A program made the translations under genes and the position numbers. Below are positions 42,215-54,172 of a stretch of 64,000 nucleotides of DNA, one piece after another. Origin of the DNA: Astragalus membranaceus (Eukaryota > Streptophyta > Magnoliopsida > Fabales > Fabaceae). Location: positions 110,737,806 through 110,801,805 of the forward strand of contig CM076849.1 of the NCBI GenBank assembly GCA_039519185.1, read 5' to 3'. The notes under the pieces are model-generated. The model saw only the letters and a program-made list of their open reading frames with translations. It did not search any database and was not told the origin of the DNA. Positions within the stretch are counted from its first letter, which is position 1. Each line of letters starts with the position of its first letter.

Positions 42215-42591
42215 TGTTCTGTACCTAGCAGTATTTTGGTCGGCTGCTGTTGGTAGGTCTCTTGCACCCCTAGTAGGAGGTTAGTGAGCGCCTGGTGGGG
42301 TACCTGCAAAGCCACTCCGACGCTCAAGTCAGTATGAGAATAAACTAGTGAATTTGCAAGGGAAGTGTGTGTACCGTATAAATGGCTATGCGAGCCGGTA
42401 TTTATTAAGAAATCGTTGCTCCTCTGTGGACTGTCGGATTATCAGAATCGATCTGAACCATCCAAGCATGGTGGCTTTAGTTGGGCTTGTATGTAGTGGA
42501 TATTGGCCGAATCGATTGGGCTGATCCATATCCAATTGCTAAACGCACCCCCAGGTTTTGCTAAATGGACCTCTTGGTCTAGTCCAGAACA
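42215..42591 (-). repeat. Tat-like element 5' LTR (377 bp)
   Basis: TGTTCTG...CAGAACA. It differs from the other LTR at roughly 20 positions (about 5%), so the element is much older than E2. Inside its left border the minus strand reads TTGGCGACCACATGGGAG, the likely primer site; the tRNA was not assigned. Confidence 0.87.
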
Positions 42592-42661
42592 AAAACCAAT
42601 GCTCCTTTTTACTCCTTCCATTTCAGTCACCTTGAACTTGGTTTCCATAAGGAAAACCACA
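42592..42661 (-). pseudogene. LINE-2 endonuclease N-terminal stub
   Basis: Reads PHVVFLMETKFKV then EGVKRSIGF, the start region of plant LINE endonucleases. It continues in frame with DSCLAMDCNG at 25327 once the Tat-like element and one GTTTT duplicate are removed. It ends abruptly at the 5' truncation. Confidence 0.85.
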
Positions 42662-42836
42662 TGGGGATAACATATTATCTGAAGAGAAATAACATTAGTT
42701 ACAAGGATTATTGGACAATTAAAAGGTTGGTGGGATAACATATTATCTAAAGCAGATAGGCAATTTATTTATAATGTAGTAAAAGAAGAAATTGAAGAAG
42801 AAGACGCTACAAAATTTTGCTTTAAACCATAACAAA
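42662..42836 (+). pseudogene. Endogenous pararetrovirus scrap (coat-protein region)
   Basis: The plus strand encodes GQLKGWWDNILSKADR, then VVKEEIEEED, until TAA at ~42830. The GQLKGWWDN string is characteristic of the capsid-coding region of endogenous caulimovirids in plants. A second copy of GGGATAACATATTATCT lies at 42663, abutting the LINE-2 end. Too short for more than a family call. Confidence 0.55.
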
Positions 42837-43690
42837 AAATTTTAATTAAAAAAGATCAGATACTTGTAGGATACGTGAGAGACACGTTCAGAATACGGTG
42901 CCATTGCAGGACACACATGCGGGATACCGCCATTGTGGGATACAGAATCGGGATATGCAAATTTTCTGTTTTTTAAAAACAAAATAAACTAATACTCCAT
43001 AAACAAAAGGCAGAAGCGCTGAATATAGGAAGAAAATGGCTCTGACTCACACGAACTATCCTCCATAGTTGCTGCGAACTCCTTTTAAATTCGTTTTATT
43101 TCATTTTAGTTTTCCTACTTTTTTAATTTTTCTATTCGTTTTATTTCAATTTTCCTATGCGTTTTTGTCAAAAACGTTTTCCTATGTGTTTATTTCATTT
43201 TTCTTCTCTATTATGTTGTAGATGCTGTCTTTGGCTTGCTAATGCCTGTGCGTATATTTCAGGATTCCTCTTTTTTATTTCAGTTTTCCTATTTGTTTTT
43301 TCTTAGGTGGGTTGTTCCTCTATTTGATTTTATTTATTTGGTTTTTTTTGTTTTTTTGTTTTTTTTTCTGTTTTTCTTTTGTTGCTCTTTTCTTTTTTTT
43401 TGTTACCAATTTGTTGCTCTCTTCTATTAGTTTTTTCTATTGTTTCTGGTCTTTTCCATTTTTTAATCTATGTTTGTGTTTTTTTGTCGATTAGTAAAGT
43501 GAAGTATCTTTAATTTTGTTTTATATATTTTAATTTTAATTTAATTTTTTATTAAAGTATCTCTGCCGTATCGTATATTGATTTTCAAAATTTTCTCGTA
43601 TCCACATATCGATATCATGTCGTATCCCGTTTTGTATCCCGTATCCAGGCTTCGTAGGCCTCACGGATTAGGGGAATATGCAGTAATTGG
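42837..43690. other. Unclassified AT-rich segment bordered by GGATAC / GTATCC words
   Basis: 42868-42960 contains repeated GGATAC/GGGATAC words and 43568-43650 repeated CGTATCC/GTATCCC words in the opposite sense, so the two borders are loosely inverted. A T-rich tract fills 43290-43480. It may be an eroded inverted-repeat element; no coding potential. Confidence 0.35.
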
Positions 43691-43865
43691 AACATTTAAG
43701 AAAAAGGCTTAATTATAGTTTTGGTCCCCCTAGTTTCACCAACTCACGATTTTGGTCCCCCAAGTTTTAATTTGATGAATTTGATCCCCTTATTTTCCCA
43801 ATTTGTAAAATCAAAGTCCCCCTCTTAATTTGGTCAAAATTAAAACTGACTTTTGACTCACTTAT
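43691..43865. repeat. Dispersed plant repeat ('TTTGGTCCCC' type), interrupted by E3
   Basis: Contains TTTTGGTCCCCC twice, plus GATCCCC and AAGTCCCCC, a well-known composition of short dispersed repeats in plant genomes. It ends TTGACTCACTTAT at the E3 border and continues at 61391 with CCTACGTGGCAGTCCACGTAGG... (61391-61412), a 9-bp-arm palindrome. Confidence 0.55.
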
Positions 43866-44184
43866 TGTAACATCCCCAGTTTCGCTAATTTAAATTATTT
43901 AAATTAGCAAGAGGTCGAGATGATTAATTAGCATTATTGATTAATTATGATATGGTGAGCTAATTGGGATTTTAAGCAAATAGGAGCACAGGGGTATTTT
44001 CGTCTTTTCCACACATTAATGAGTTTTGGCTAAACCATCCTCCACAGAACATAACTATATGCAATATGTGATTATTGTATAAGTATTGTGTGATTAAAAT
44101 TGACTTAAGAAGAAATTAAGGAAGTTTAAGCCAAAATTGGACATAAGGGCATTATGGTCATTTCGCCCCTTTTTAAGTGAGCTT
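43866..44184 (+). repeat. E3 5' LTR, first part
   Basis: TGTAACATCCCCAGTTTCGC onward, matching 58241-58559. Ends with AGCTT, the duplicated target of E4. Confidence 0.93.
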
Positions 44185-46363
44185 TGTAACACCCCTTTTC
44201 TACCCCTTAATTTACACGTCATTATCAGAGTAATCTCTTTTTCAAAAATATTATTTAATTAGTAGAAAAGACATGCCACATCGTCATTAATAAAAACTCA
44301 GCATTTGCACCATCAAAGTTTGTACAACAACGCAATCGTCATGAAACTTAAACTTCAAAATAATCTCATCACAGCGGAAATAAACAGTAACTCACTGGTA
44401 CCACTCAAACACGTCTCACAATTATCAACATAAACATTATACAGTTAATTAATTGATTAACCAAATCCACCCACACCCCCTAGGTGCTACAGTATCAGAG
44501 AGCGACTCGACAACATCCCAACAGCTAATAAAGAAGGTAGCAGATCCTTCACTCGCGATTACCTACAGCGTTGCCACAATAGAGCAACATTCCAAGCAGA
44601 AGGGGTGAGGATTTTAACAAAACATAATCCAGCATATGATAGAGTAATGGAGACAAACAATTCTACAACATCATTATTAACATCACATCATCATCACCAA
44701 ACACCAATTCACAACACAGTTTGGCAACAAGCCACAATCATGATCATGCATGTAAATGCAACCCCCACCAGGACATATGCATGATGGTACCATATTCATC
44801 ACAATTAAGAGGCCGAAGCCTATTCTTCACAGAAGGCCGAAGCCTATTCTTCACGATATGCACATGCCATGAGACTCTATATACACATGTGCATTTCATC
44901 AAAAACACTCACCTGGAGTACTCATCATCATCGTCATCAAACACTCATAGAGTGTATTCGTCACAATTCATCCCAATCACATTACATCATTATTAAAGCC
45001 ACACTCATAGAGTATATTCTTCACAATTCATCATAAATTATATTACGTCATTATCACACATATCATTTTTGAAATTTGGGTAGCCACACATTTGGAGTTT
45101 GGAAAAACGTCCCGTTTTAATTTAGTAAACACCACATCTTATTTGAAAGGACATCACATTTTAAATTCGGTAAACACCACATTTATTAAGCTTGGGAAAC
45201 ACTATATTTGGATTGAGAAAACGTCACATTTTTGCAAGTAGAAACGTCACCATTCTATGGAGGAATATCACTTTTGAATTTAAGGAAAACACCGCATTTT
45301 TAATTGGGAAAAACTTCACATTTTGTGGAGAAACATCACATCTACATTGGAGAAAAACTTCACATTTAATAGTGAAAACATCATATTTTTATTGGGAAAA
45401 TATCACATTTTTAATTGGAGAAAACGGTGTGAAAACAGCAAGGAAAACAGTGGAAAAACAGTGAACAACAGTGAGAAACAATGGCTCGCGCTTGGGGCGC
45501 GAGCGGGGCGCGAAACAACAGCAACAACACGCCCAGCGCAGCACGCCTTGCGCCTGGGGCGCGACCCGAGCGCGAGTGAGGCGCAGTTGGTCAGAAACAG
45601 CTTCACTTGCAGAATTATTCAGATTTCAAAATTTTCATCCAGACATCATCCAATCATTAAAACACAATTTCATCACACATTGTTCATTGCCCAATTCAAC
45701 ACAATTTCATCAAGACATCATCAAATTCATCAAAGAACAATCATCAAGAATTCATCAAGTAATACCTCAAAATGTTCATCAAAGCAAACATCGAAATTCC
45801 CCGAAGGGAAACGTCAACAACTCATCAAACAAAACCTCAACATTTTCAATTACGCTACTACACCCAAAAATCCCACAAAACCCCAATCACATACTCGATT
45901 TTGTTAAATTAAAACGCTCACCCTTACCTTGATTACACCGAAGACGAGGTCCTTCCTACGGAGTCACCAACAAAACCACAGCAACAGCTCTTCTTTTCCT
46001 CTTGATTCGCGAATCCCCTTCTCCTTCCCTCTCCCTTGTGCGCAAGTTTCTCTTTCTCTCTTCTCTCTTCTCACTTTTGCGATTCTCTTCTTCTTTCTTT
46101 TCTTTTTTTTTTTACGTTTTTCTTTCTTTCTCAAAAGCTAGAGGCGCAAAACCCCTAACCCCAGCGCCTAATGTCTCAGCTAACGGGCTTGGGCTTCTTC
46201 TTCCACCGCTTAAGCCCAAATGCTACACCCCACCCCTTAAATTAATTATTTCTAACCCAACCAAGGCCCACATATAATAACACCTGTATAATTATTTTAT
46301 TTTCCTCATGACTTAATTAAATCAATTAATAGAATAATTAAATCAATTATTTGGGCTGTTACA
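44185..46363 (-). repeat. E4 3' LTR
   Basis: Plus-strand order TGTAACACCCC to GGGCTGTTACA. Includes a doubled GGCCGAAGCCTATTCTTCAC (44812/44836), a doubled CACTCATAGAGT(G/A)TATTC(G/T)TCAC block (44943/45003), a run of 'TCACATTT' words (45060-45430) and a GCGCG-rich block at 45486-45592. ORFs of up to 194 codons recur identically in the other LTR but show no homology. Confidence 0.93.
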
Positions 46364-49300
46364 ACTCTCCCCCACTTAAAGGAATTTCGTCCTCGAAATT
46401 TTATCCGTCAAGGCTAACACTCTCCCACCAATGACTAAGCCATCTAGACAACTAATGCTATCCATCGTGCTGATCACCATTTCTCGGATTATCGGCGGTA
46501 AGTGATTGGGCGGCCGTCCCTCCTACTTATTCAGCCAGGTAACTTTGAGAAATAACAACCAGACACCTCCTCTCCCGAAGGACCTCCGATAGGGATTTGA
46601 GCGTAATCACGTTGGTACCACGTGATCACCCCCAAGCCCCATCAAAGTTCCTCCCCAATACGACATGCTAAGATTCCGCTGCGCTACTCTGATAAACTAG
46701 TTTGCATTCTACCTCACTCATCTACCCTTAAGGATAACAAAATTCATCAATCATCACAGCATCACAATGAAGTTCACAGAGTGCATAACAGTTGTACAAC
46801 AAGCCACATAATTTAACGACACGCTAAAAACATCAACAACCGACTTTGCCACTCAGGCGACATCAACACTAAATCACAACATCGGCCATAGGCCTACAAC
46901 TCAAAATTCATCAAAACGTTTCAGGCCATTCAGCGGTACCCTCAGCAAAACAACGTGGGCCATATCGGCGGTACCCATTACAAAACACTGTGGGCCATTC
47001 GGCGTTACCCACAACACAGCAACCAACAACATCAAAGAAAAATCATTATCATCAACAAGGCAACCACAAAGCACAGCAAAGCAACAATGCGGAGACAACT
47101 CCGGGACCAACAATCCCACGACAACACTTGGAGGAAAGACTCCGGAACCAACAATCCCATAACCAACAACAACAGCAACTAGGGCACTAAGCCACCGACA
47201 ACACAACAACAATTACGGGCACTACGGCACCGACAACGCCACAACAACTTAAATCAACCGACACGCCTAAAAAGCAACAACACCAGAACCAGTCAATTTT
47301 GCCTTGAAATTAGAATATTCAGTTAGGCCTCTGAATAAGCTTTCCGAAACATTTTAGTTTACTCAAATCGGACTCCTGGTTCAAAAGATATTGCAAAAAC
47401 AATTTTTTTTTCCGTTACAGTGACAGTACAAAACTGAGCAACGCAGAAAGTTCCAGCACTCACACATAAATTTCAACAATTTATTTACCCTATCAAACGA
47501 CATCGGAATTTTGCAAACGACCCCTCTACGGAATATTTCTGAAGTCTAGTTTCTGGCTATATTTTTTAGAATTTCAAAATGATGAGTCGAATAGCACAGT
47601 TTTCGCAAACAAGGCAGTAGGTCCAGAAAATGGGTCAGCGACTGTGTCCAAAGTTGTGACTCTTCTACAATGCCCAAAACAAACCCAAATAACACGAAAC
47701 TTCAGCCTAAACAGTAAATAATTTTGTCTAGTTTTCAAAGAAATTGGATTCATTCAAAAAGGAGTTCATTTGAAAACACCATAATCAAAACACTGACCCT
47801 ATGTCCAGACGGTCTCCAGAATTTTACCCTAACTTGCGAAGCCCATAACTGGAGCTATACTACTCCAAATGCGACCAAACCAAAGCCAAAATGACCTGCG
47901 TTCAGTCTAGTTTCTAAAGTTGTGTGCTACATAATTTATCAACAGTAAAACAGTCCCAGTTTAGCCGAAAGTCAAACCTACTCAAAGTGCCTACACAATG
48001 AGCCTAGCAACAAATTTAACATCCACGCAGCCACAAATTCAGCCATCAGGCATAAATTAAACTTCCTAATAATCATATATATTCAAACATCAATTTCCAC
48101 AAAATTCATTGATTGTCGGTTTTACGGTTTTTTGACTAAAATTACACTTACACGCAATTCGAGCCAAAACAACTACATCAATCATAACTTTCAGTCAGTA
48201 CTTCACTAGTTTCACTAAATAACCCAAAAATACAGCTTCATAAAATTTTCTCCAAATAAACCACATAGATTCAGTTTTATAAAATGTCTCTAATTAATCC
48301 CAAATTCAATTTACAAGAATAAGACACACTTAGTTTCATACAGCATATCACACACGACATTTAGATACTCGATTAACACCAAAACTCAGCAGTCCAAAAA
48401 AAGCAAACACGTACAAACAATGTCCATAATGAACATATATGCAACCTTCATTATTATTAATCGAATTATTAGTCAAACGTTTCAAAATTTACACAACAGA
48501 AAATCGTTACTCTTTTTCAAACAAGACCAACTAGAAAATCATCTTCCAATCTTATTTAAAATCCTAAGTCAAAGAATAAATTTATTTCTTTTGATCTCCA
48601 CAACAACAACATCTAATCGCAACAGTAAAACAGTAACAGTAACTTCTCGAAGACAGTAGCAATTATTTTCGGAAAAACAGCGCCCATTATTCTCAGAAAA
48701 CAGCGACAATTACTTTCAGAAAACAGTAGCACTTATTTTCGGAACCAGCAACATTTAGCAGTAACAGCTCCATACACGGCTAGAATTCAAAATAAATTTA
48801 ACACCAATTTTAGTATCCCACCATAAATTGTTCAATAGGCTTTCGCAGGCAGTTTTTCGGAAAATATCACTTCATTTTCAAACTACGAAACCACATAGTA
48901 CGAGTCGAGAAGTAACGATTAAAACAATTCTTGTAATAGAACTCGAGCGTACAAGATCGATTTCATGTAGCATTCAACAAATACATCCCCATAGGCATTT
49001 AACAAACACGAATAAAACATGCTATAACGACATACTTACACCAAATACAATGATGAGTAATGGAGTCCAATCAATTCAAACATATCACGTGCTCATAAAA
49101 CGATACGCGAATCACCAAAAATAACATTGATATAAGTTCAAGAAGAACAGTCTTTTGGTACACGGCTCATTTTTAAATAACATACCCACATTAACGATTC
49201 AAGATATATATATATATGAAATAGTCCAACCGAATCAAAACACGTGTGAGCATTTAAACAACAAGGTAAATCATTTAGAGTCATGCAACAAGGAGGCCAA

Positions 49301-49535
49301 CAACAAGGACCACAAACAGGACATAGAATTTCACACATGGAAGCACAACATAGCGCACAATGCCAGTGGGAGCATCTCTCCCACTAGCCTGCTTACCTTC
49401 AGCAACCTTCAGTTTACCTCCACCTGCAGAAGCACCACTACACACTAACAATGGTTAGGACAACACACAACAGTTGGTCGGTAACCGACTCGACGACTTG
49501 GTCGGACGGACCAACCATTGCTCTGATACCACTAA
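46364..49535 (-). other. E4 interior: non-coding, partly LTR-like
   Basis: 46364-46377 is the polypurine tract (minus AAGTGGGGGAGAGT), followed by the inverted TTTCGAGGACGAAAT-type box also seen in E2. 46840-47240 has short CA/CGG-rich repeats, including GTACCC and CCGACAAC words; its minus strand shares GCCTGAGTGGC with the E2 LTR. 47300-49440 is AT-rich. No reading frame with retroelement motifs was found on either strand. Confidence 0.75.
49520..49531 (-). other. E4 primer-binding site, initiator tRNA-Met
   Basis: Minus strand TGGTATCAGAGC, four bases (TTAG) from the 5' LTR, the same spacing and spacer as in E2. Confidence 0.92.
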
Positions 49536-51710
49536 TGTAACACCCCTTTTCTACCCCTTAATTTACACGTCATTATCAGAGTAATCTCTTTTTCAAAAAT
49601 ATTATTTAATTAGTAGAAAAGACATGCCACATCGTCATTAATAAAAACTCAGCATTTGCACCAGCAAAGTTTGTACAACAACGCAATCGTCATGAAGCTT
49701 AAACTTCAAAATAATCTCATCACAGCGGAAATAAACAGTAACTCACTGGTACCACTCAAACACGTCTCACAATCATCAACATAAACATTATACAGTTAAT
49801 TAATTGATTAACCAAATCCACCCACACCCCCTAGGTGCTACAGTATCAGAGAGCGACTCGACAACATCCCAACAGCTAATAAAGAAGGTAGCAGATCCTT
49901 CACTCGCGATTACCTGCAGCGTTGCCACAATAGAGCAACATTCCAAGCAGAAGGGGTGAGGATTTTAACAAAACATAATCCAGCATATGATAGAGTAATG
50001 GAGACAAACAATTCTACAACATCATTATTAACATCACATCATCATCACCAAACACCAATTCACAACACAGTTTGGCAACAAGCCACAATCATGATCATGC
50101 ATGTAAATGCAACCCCCACCAGGACATATGCATGATGGTACCATATTCATCACAATTAAGAGGCCGAAGCCTATTCTTCACAGAAGGCCGAAGCCTATTC
50201 TTCACGATATGCACATGCCATGAGACTCTATATACACATGTGCATTTCATCAAAAACACTCACCTGGAGTACTCATCATCATCGTCATCAAACACTCATA
50301 GAGTGTATTCGTCACAATTCATCCCAATCACATTACATCATTATTACAGCCACACTCATAGAGTATATTCTTCACAATTCATCATAAATTATATTACGTC
50401 ATTATCACACATATCATTTTTGATTTGGGTAGCCACACATTTGGAGTTTGGAAAAACGTCCCGTTTTAATTTAGTAACCACCACATCTTATTTGAAAGGA
50501 CATCACATTTTAAATTCGGTAAACACCACATTTATTAAGATTGGGAAACACTATATTTGGATTGAGAAAACGTCACATTTTTGCAAGTAGAAACGTCACC
50601 ATTCTATGGAGGAATATCACTTTTGAATTTAAGGAAAACACCGCATTTTTAATTGGGAAAAACTTCACATTTTGTGGAGAAACATCACATCTACATTGGA
50701 GAAAAACTTCACATTTAATAGTGAAAACATCATATTTTTATTGGGAAAATATCACATTTTTAATTGGAGAAAACGGTGTGAAAACAGCAAGGAAAACAGT
50801 GGAAAAACAGTGAACAACAGTGAGAAACAATGGCTCGCGCTTGGGGCGCGAGCGGGGCGCGAAACAACAGCAACAACACGCCCAGCGCAGCACGCCTTGC
50901 GCCTGGGGCGCGACCCGAGCGCGAGTGAGGCGCAGTTGGTCAGAAACAGCTTCACTTGCAGAATTATTCAGATTTCAAAATTTTCATCCAGACATCATCC
51001 AATCATTAAAACACAATTTCATCACACATTGTTCATTGCCCAATTCAACACAATTTCATCAAGACATCATCAAATTCATCAAAGAACAATCATCAAGAAT
51101 TCATCAAGTAATACCTCAAAATGTTCATCAAAGCAAACATCGAAATTCCCCGAAGGGAAACGTCAACAACTCATCAAACAAAACCTCAACATTTTCAATT
51201 ACGCTACTACACCCAAAAATCCCACAAAACCCCAATCACATACTCGATTTTGTTAAATTAAAACGCTCACCCTTACCTTGATTACACCGAAGACGAGGTC
51301 CTTCCTACGGAGTCACCAACAAAACCACAGCAACAGCTCTTCTTTTCCTCTTGATTCGCGAATCCCCTTCTCCTTCCCTCTCCCTTGTGCGCAAGTTTCT
51401 CTTTCTCTCTTCTCTCTTCTCACTTTTGCGATTCTCTTCTTCTTTCTTTTCTTTTTTTTTACGTTTGTCTTTCTTTCTCACAAGCTGGAGGCGCAAAACC
51501 CCTAACCCCAGCGCCTAATATCTCAGCTAACGGGCTTGGGCTTCTTCTTCCACCGCTTAAGCCCAAATGCTACACCCCACCCCTTAAATTAATTATTTCT
51601 AACCCAACCAAGGCCCACATATAATTACACTTGTATAATTATTTTATTTTCCTCATGACTTAATTAAATCAATTAATAGAATAATTAAATCAATTATTTG
51701 GGCTGTTACA
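49536..51710 (-). repeat. E4 5' LTR
   Basis: Near-identical to 44185-46363. The GCGCG-rich block is at 50835-50941. Ends GGGCTGTTACA before the AGCTT duplicate. Confidence 0.93.
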
Positions 51711-53543
51711 AGCTTCAGCTGACCCAAAAACAAAACAACACCACTCATGTGACACTTTCATTTTCAGCTGAAAACAGAAAGTAAAGAGAAGAGAAAACAT
51801 GGAGCTTGAGAGAGAGGAGGGCGTGAGAAAGAGTGGAAGGGGAGGAACTCAATTCTTGATGCATGTGTTCGATTCTTGGCTCATTAGAACCAGCTCAACC
51901 TCCTCTACCTTCTGATACCAAGAGCACAGCCCACACCCATCTCTAACTCTATTCACCAATGATGCACCTTTAAGCTCAAATGGAGAAGATAATGAGGTTT
52001 TATGGAGCCTTGGAGTCTTGCATGTCTATTTGAGACTAAATGGTAAGTAAAACTGAGTTTGCCTTGATGATTGTACTAGTTAGAAGAGAGTTTCAGTAAC
52101 TAGAAGTGTTTGAGGTTTATATTGGAGCTCAAATTCGTGGTTATAAATGGTTGAGGATTGAGGTTACAAGTTCAACAAAAGTTCAGCTGGAAACCCGTAG
52201 GAACCGTATTCGGTATTTTACGAATATCTCTCTGTACACTACTCCGATGATCGTGATTGTTGTCCCTCTGGAAACTAGACACAAAGATCTTCATTTTGGG
52301 AACAAGAACCATATGATTTCATGGAGAAACGGAGGAGATATCATGTCCCCAAGTTTCGGATTCAGAATCAAGCACTGTCCTGGACCAGTCACCTTGTTTC
52401 GAGTGTATCTCCCAAGTTACTGGATGCATGCGTGTGAACCTTTGACCATCAGAAAGTAGATACAATTATCTACATAATGGTCACTGGTTTGAAGGGTTTT
52501 GGCTACGATTTGACAAAGATACACGTGTTACAAAACCGCTCACTGATTCTGGAAAACGGATGCGAAATTGGAAGTGTTGGTTCCTCAAATTTCGGATCGA
52601 ATCGCCAAAGTTCGAGAGACGCCAATTCTGTAGTCAAGGAGGAAGTTCAATAGCTGGATTTGTGATTGGTTGCTGTTCCGAAGTTAAGTTTCGAGTATCG
52701 GACGAGTTCGGTGTGAGTAGGTGATTACGGGGATTGTTCGAGAGGTTACGGTTCGTGAGGACGTGATTTCTCGGGAGGTCGTCAGATCGGTGAGTTCTAT
52801 ACTCGCTTAGGGACGTTTTGTTGTCGAGTCATGTTATTTTCTGAAATGATATTATGGAAAATCCGCTTTGTGAAAACTTAACGAAAACGTTTTTATTGAA
52901 AAACCGTAAATCGCATAATTGCTCGAATTGATTGGATTGTCGATTTATGATAAATATTGTTTGACTGTTTAATCGCTTTGGCTGGTCTGGAATAATAACT
53001 GTTATGTTGGGATCGGAATGGAATTTACTCATGAAAAGTCTGTTTTCTGCAAAACGAATGGAGACGCACGGATCGTGTGCCTCTGTGCACGGGTCGTGCG
53101 CCCCCATCTGATGTTACACGAACTGAGTTTTTAAACACACACGGATCGTGCGCCTAGTCGCACGGGTCGTGTGTATCCTTCTGGAACTTTTATTCAACAA
53201 CGCCCGGATCGTGCGCCTAGTCGCACGGGTCGTGCGTATCTTTCTGGAAATCTTTACATCTTTGTTCAACAGCGCACGGGTCGTGCGCCTACACGCACGG
53301 GTCGTGCGCCTACACGCACGGGTCGTGTGAGACCTTCTGATCTTCAAATTCAAAATACCTTTTTATCCGTTCCAAATGATTCCAATTCCCTTCTAATCCT
53401 TTCCCCAAGGTCCCCCAAAAATGTAAAGATACCGATGTCATGAGATTGAACATGTTTACTAGAAAACTTGTGTATTATGAACAAAATGGAAGACCGTACT
53501 TAGATAACGCGAGAGAACATATGTCAAGAAATAATAATAATAA

Positions 53544-53773
53544 TACACGGTACTTGACTGATATGATACACGGTACTTGACTGATATGATACACGGTACT
53601 TGACTGATATGATACACGGTACTTGACTGATATCATACACGGTACTTGACTGATATGATACACGGTACTTGACTGATATGATACACGGTACTTGACTGAT
53701 AATATACACGGTACTTGACTGATATGACACACGGTACTTGATTGAAATGATAAACGGTACTTGACTGAAATGA
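53544..53773 (+). repeat. 23-bp tandem array, 10 copies
   Basis: Unit TACACGGTACTTGACTGATATGA, shown in two halves: TACACGGTACTTGAC and TGATATGA. Contiguous, no spacers. The last three units are diverged. Confidence 0.95.
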
Positions 53774-54153
53774 CTAACAGCCCATTGCGGGTACATGGAT
53801 ATATAATGTATAATAAATACAAGAGGAAAAAGGGTGACGACCCTTAGAGGTTAGCATACTAGGGGAGGGGAAGTCATGAGCCCCAAAACCTAGACTCAAG
53901 AATGTTTTGCCCACTAGAAATAGCGGGATGGGTTCACCAAAGTCAAAGAAGTGCCTATAAAATAGGTAGACTGAGGTGTTATGCTAAAAACATGGAACAA
54001 AAGATTGTATGCTGCATGTGTCGCTTAGGAGGGCCATAAGCATAAATGATGCAAGAACTTAATATATTTCCACGTGGTTGCTTTTAGGGCCACGAGTTTA
54101 AAGCAAGGCATAATGAACCGCTAGAGTTAGTAAGGGGTCTCGATAGGACTCAC

Positions 54154-54172
54154 TGAGATAATGTTTATCTCA
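54154..54172 (+). other. LTR stem-loop TGAGATAA/TTATCTCA
   Basis: Perfect eight-pair stem, TGT loop, ~28 bases before TTTTTACAGAGAAACAGGGG. Identical at 60960-60978. Confidence 0.62.

Larger units (their letters stand above)
25333..42591 (-). mobile_element. Tat-like Ty3/gypsy derivative, pol-less, with antisense ORF; host of E2
   Basis: LTRs at 25333-25724 and 42215-42591 begin TGTTCTG and end CAGAACA. Flanks AAAAT (left) and AAAAC (right) are a 5-bp target duplication with one change, lying in the LINE-2 endonuclease. The polarity is minus: a purine tract (GGGGGGCAAC) abuts the left LTR, TTGGCGACC follows the right LTR, and gag-like sequence reads leftward from 42147. The zinc-knuckle region (GHSTSKC, then IEEGKLAQYV) is of the Tat kind. 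No protease, RT or integrase sequence remains. The interior is made of tandem arrays plus a plus-strand ORF at 37262-38219. Without E2 the element is ~7.5 kb. It cannot transpose unaided. Confidence 0.8.
20470..42661 (-). mobile_element. LINE-2: L1-clade non-LTR retrotransposon, split by two insertions
   Basis: Minus-strand ORF2 parts appear in order: endonuclease N-terminus at 42661-42592, endonuclease continued at 25332-24432, linker and RT at 23537-~22240, zinc-binding region and RNase H at ~22130-20481. Two gaps are the Tat-like element (25333-42591) and the CACTA element (23538-24431). At both insertions the reading frame is restored when the insert and one target duplication are removed. 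The 5' end is truncated at ~42661, inside the endonuclease; no ORF1 is present, as in most plant LINE copies. Confidence 0.88.
44185..51710 (-). mobile_element. E4: non-autonomous LTR retrotransposon (LARD-like), no coding interior
   Basis: Perfect 5-bp target duplication AGCTT (44180-44184, 51711-51715). LTRs 44185-46363 (2179 bp) and 49536-51710 (2175 bp) differ at about a dozen positions. On the minus strand the primer site TGGTATCAGAGC and the tract AAGTGGGGGAGAGT are both intact. The 3.2-kb interior has no gag or pol. Cis signals resemble those of E2. It would need proteins from a related element to move. Confidence 0.93.

Noticed and set aside
45323..45907. 194-codon frame present in both E4 LTRs (also 50672-51256)
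   Set aside because: Low-complexity His/Ser/Asn-rich, within an LTR, no recognisable domain.
52106..52459. 117-codon frame present in both E3 LTRs (also 58950-59303)
   Set aside because: Duplicated because LTRs are copies of each other; no homology, and differences between copies are not biased to silent sites as far as can be seen.
53544..53773. CRISPR-like regular repeats
   Set aside because: Units are contiguous without unique spacers, inside a plant LTR.
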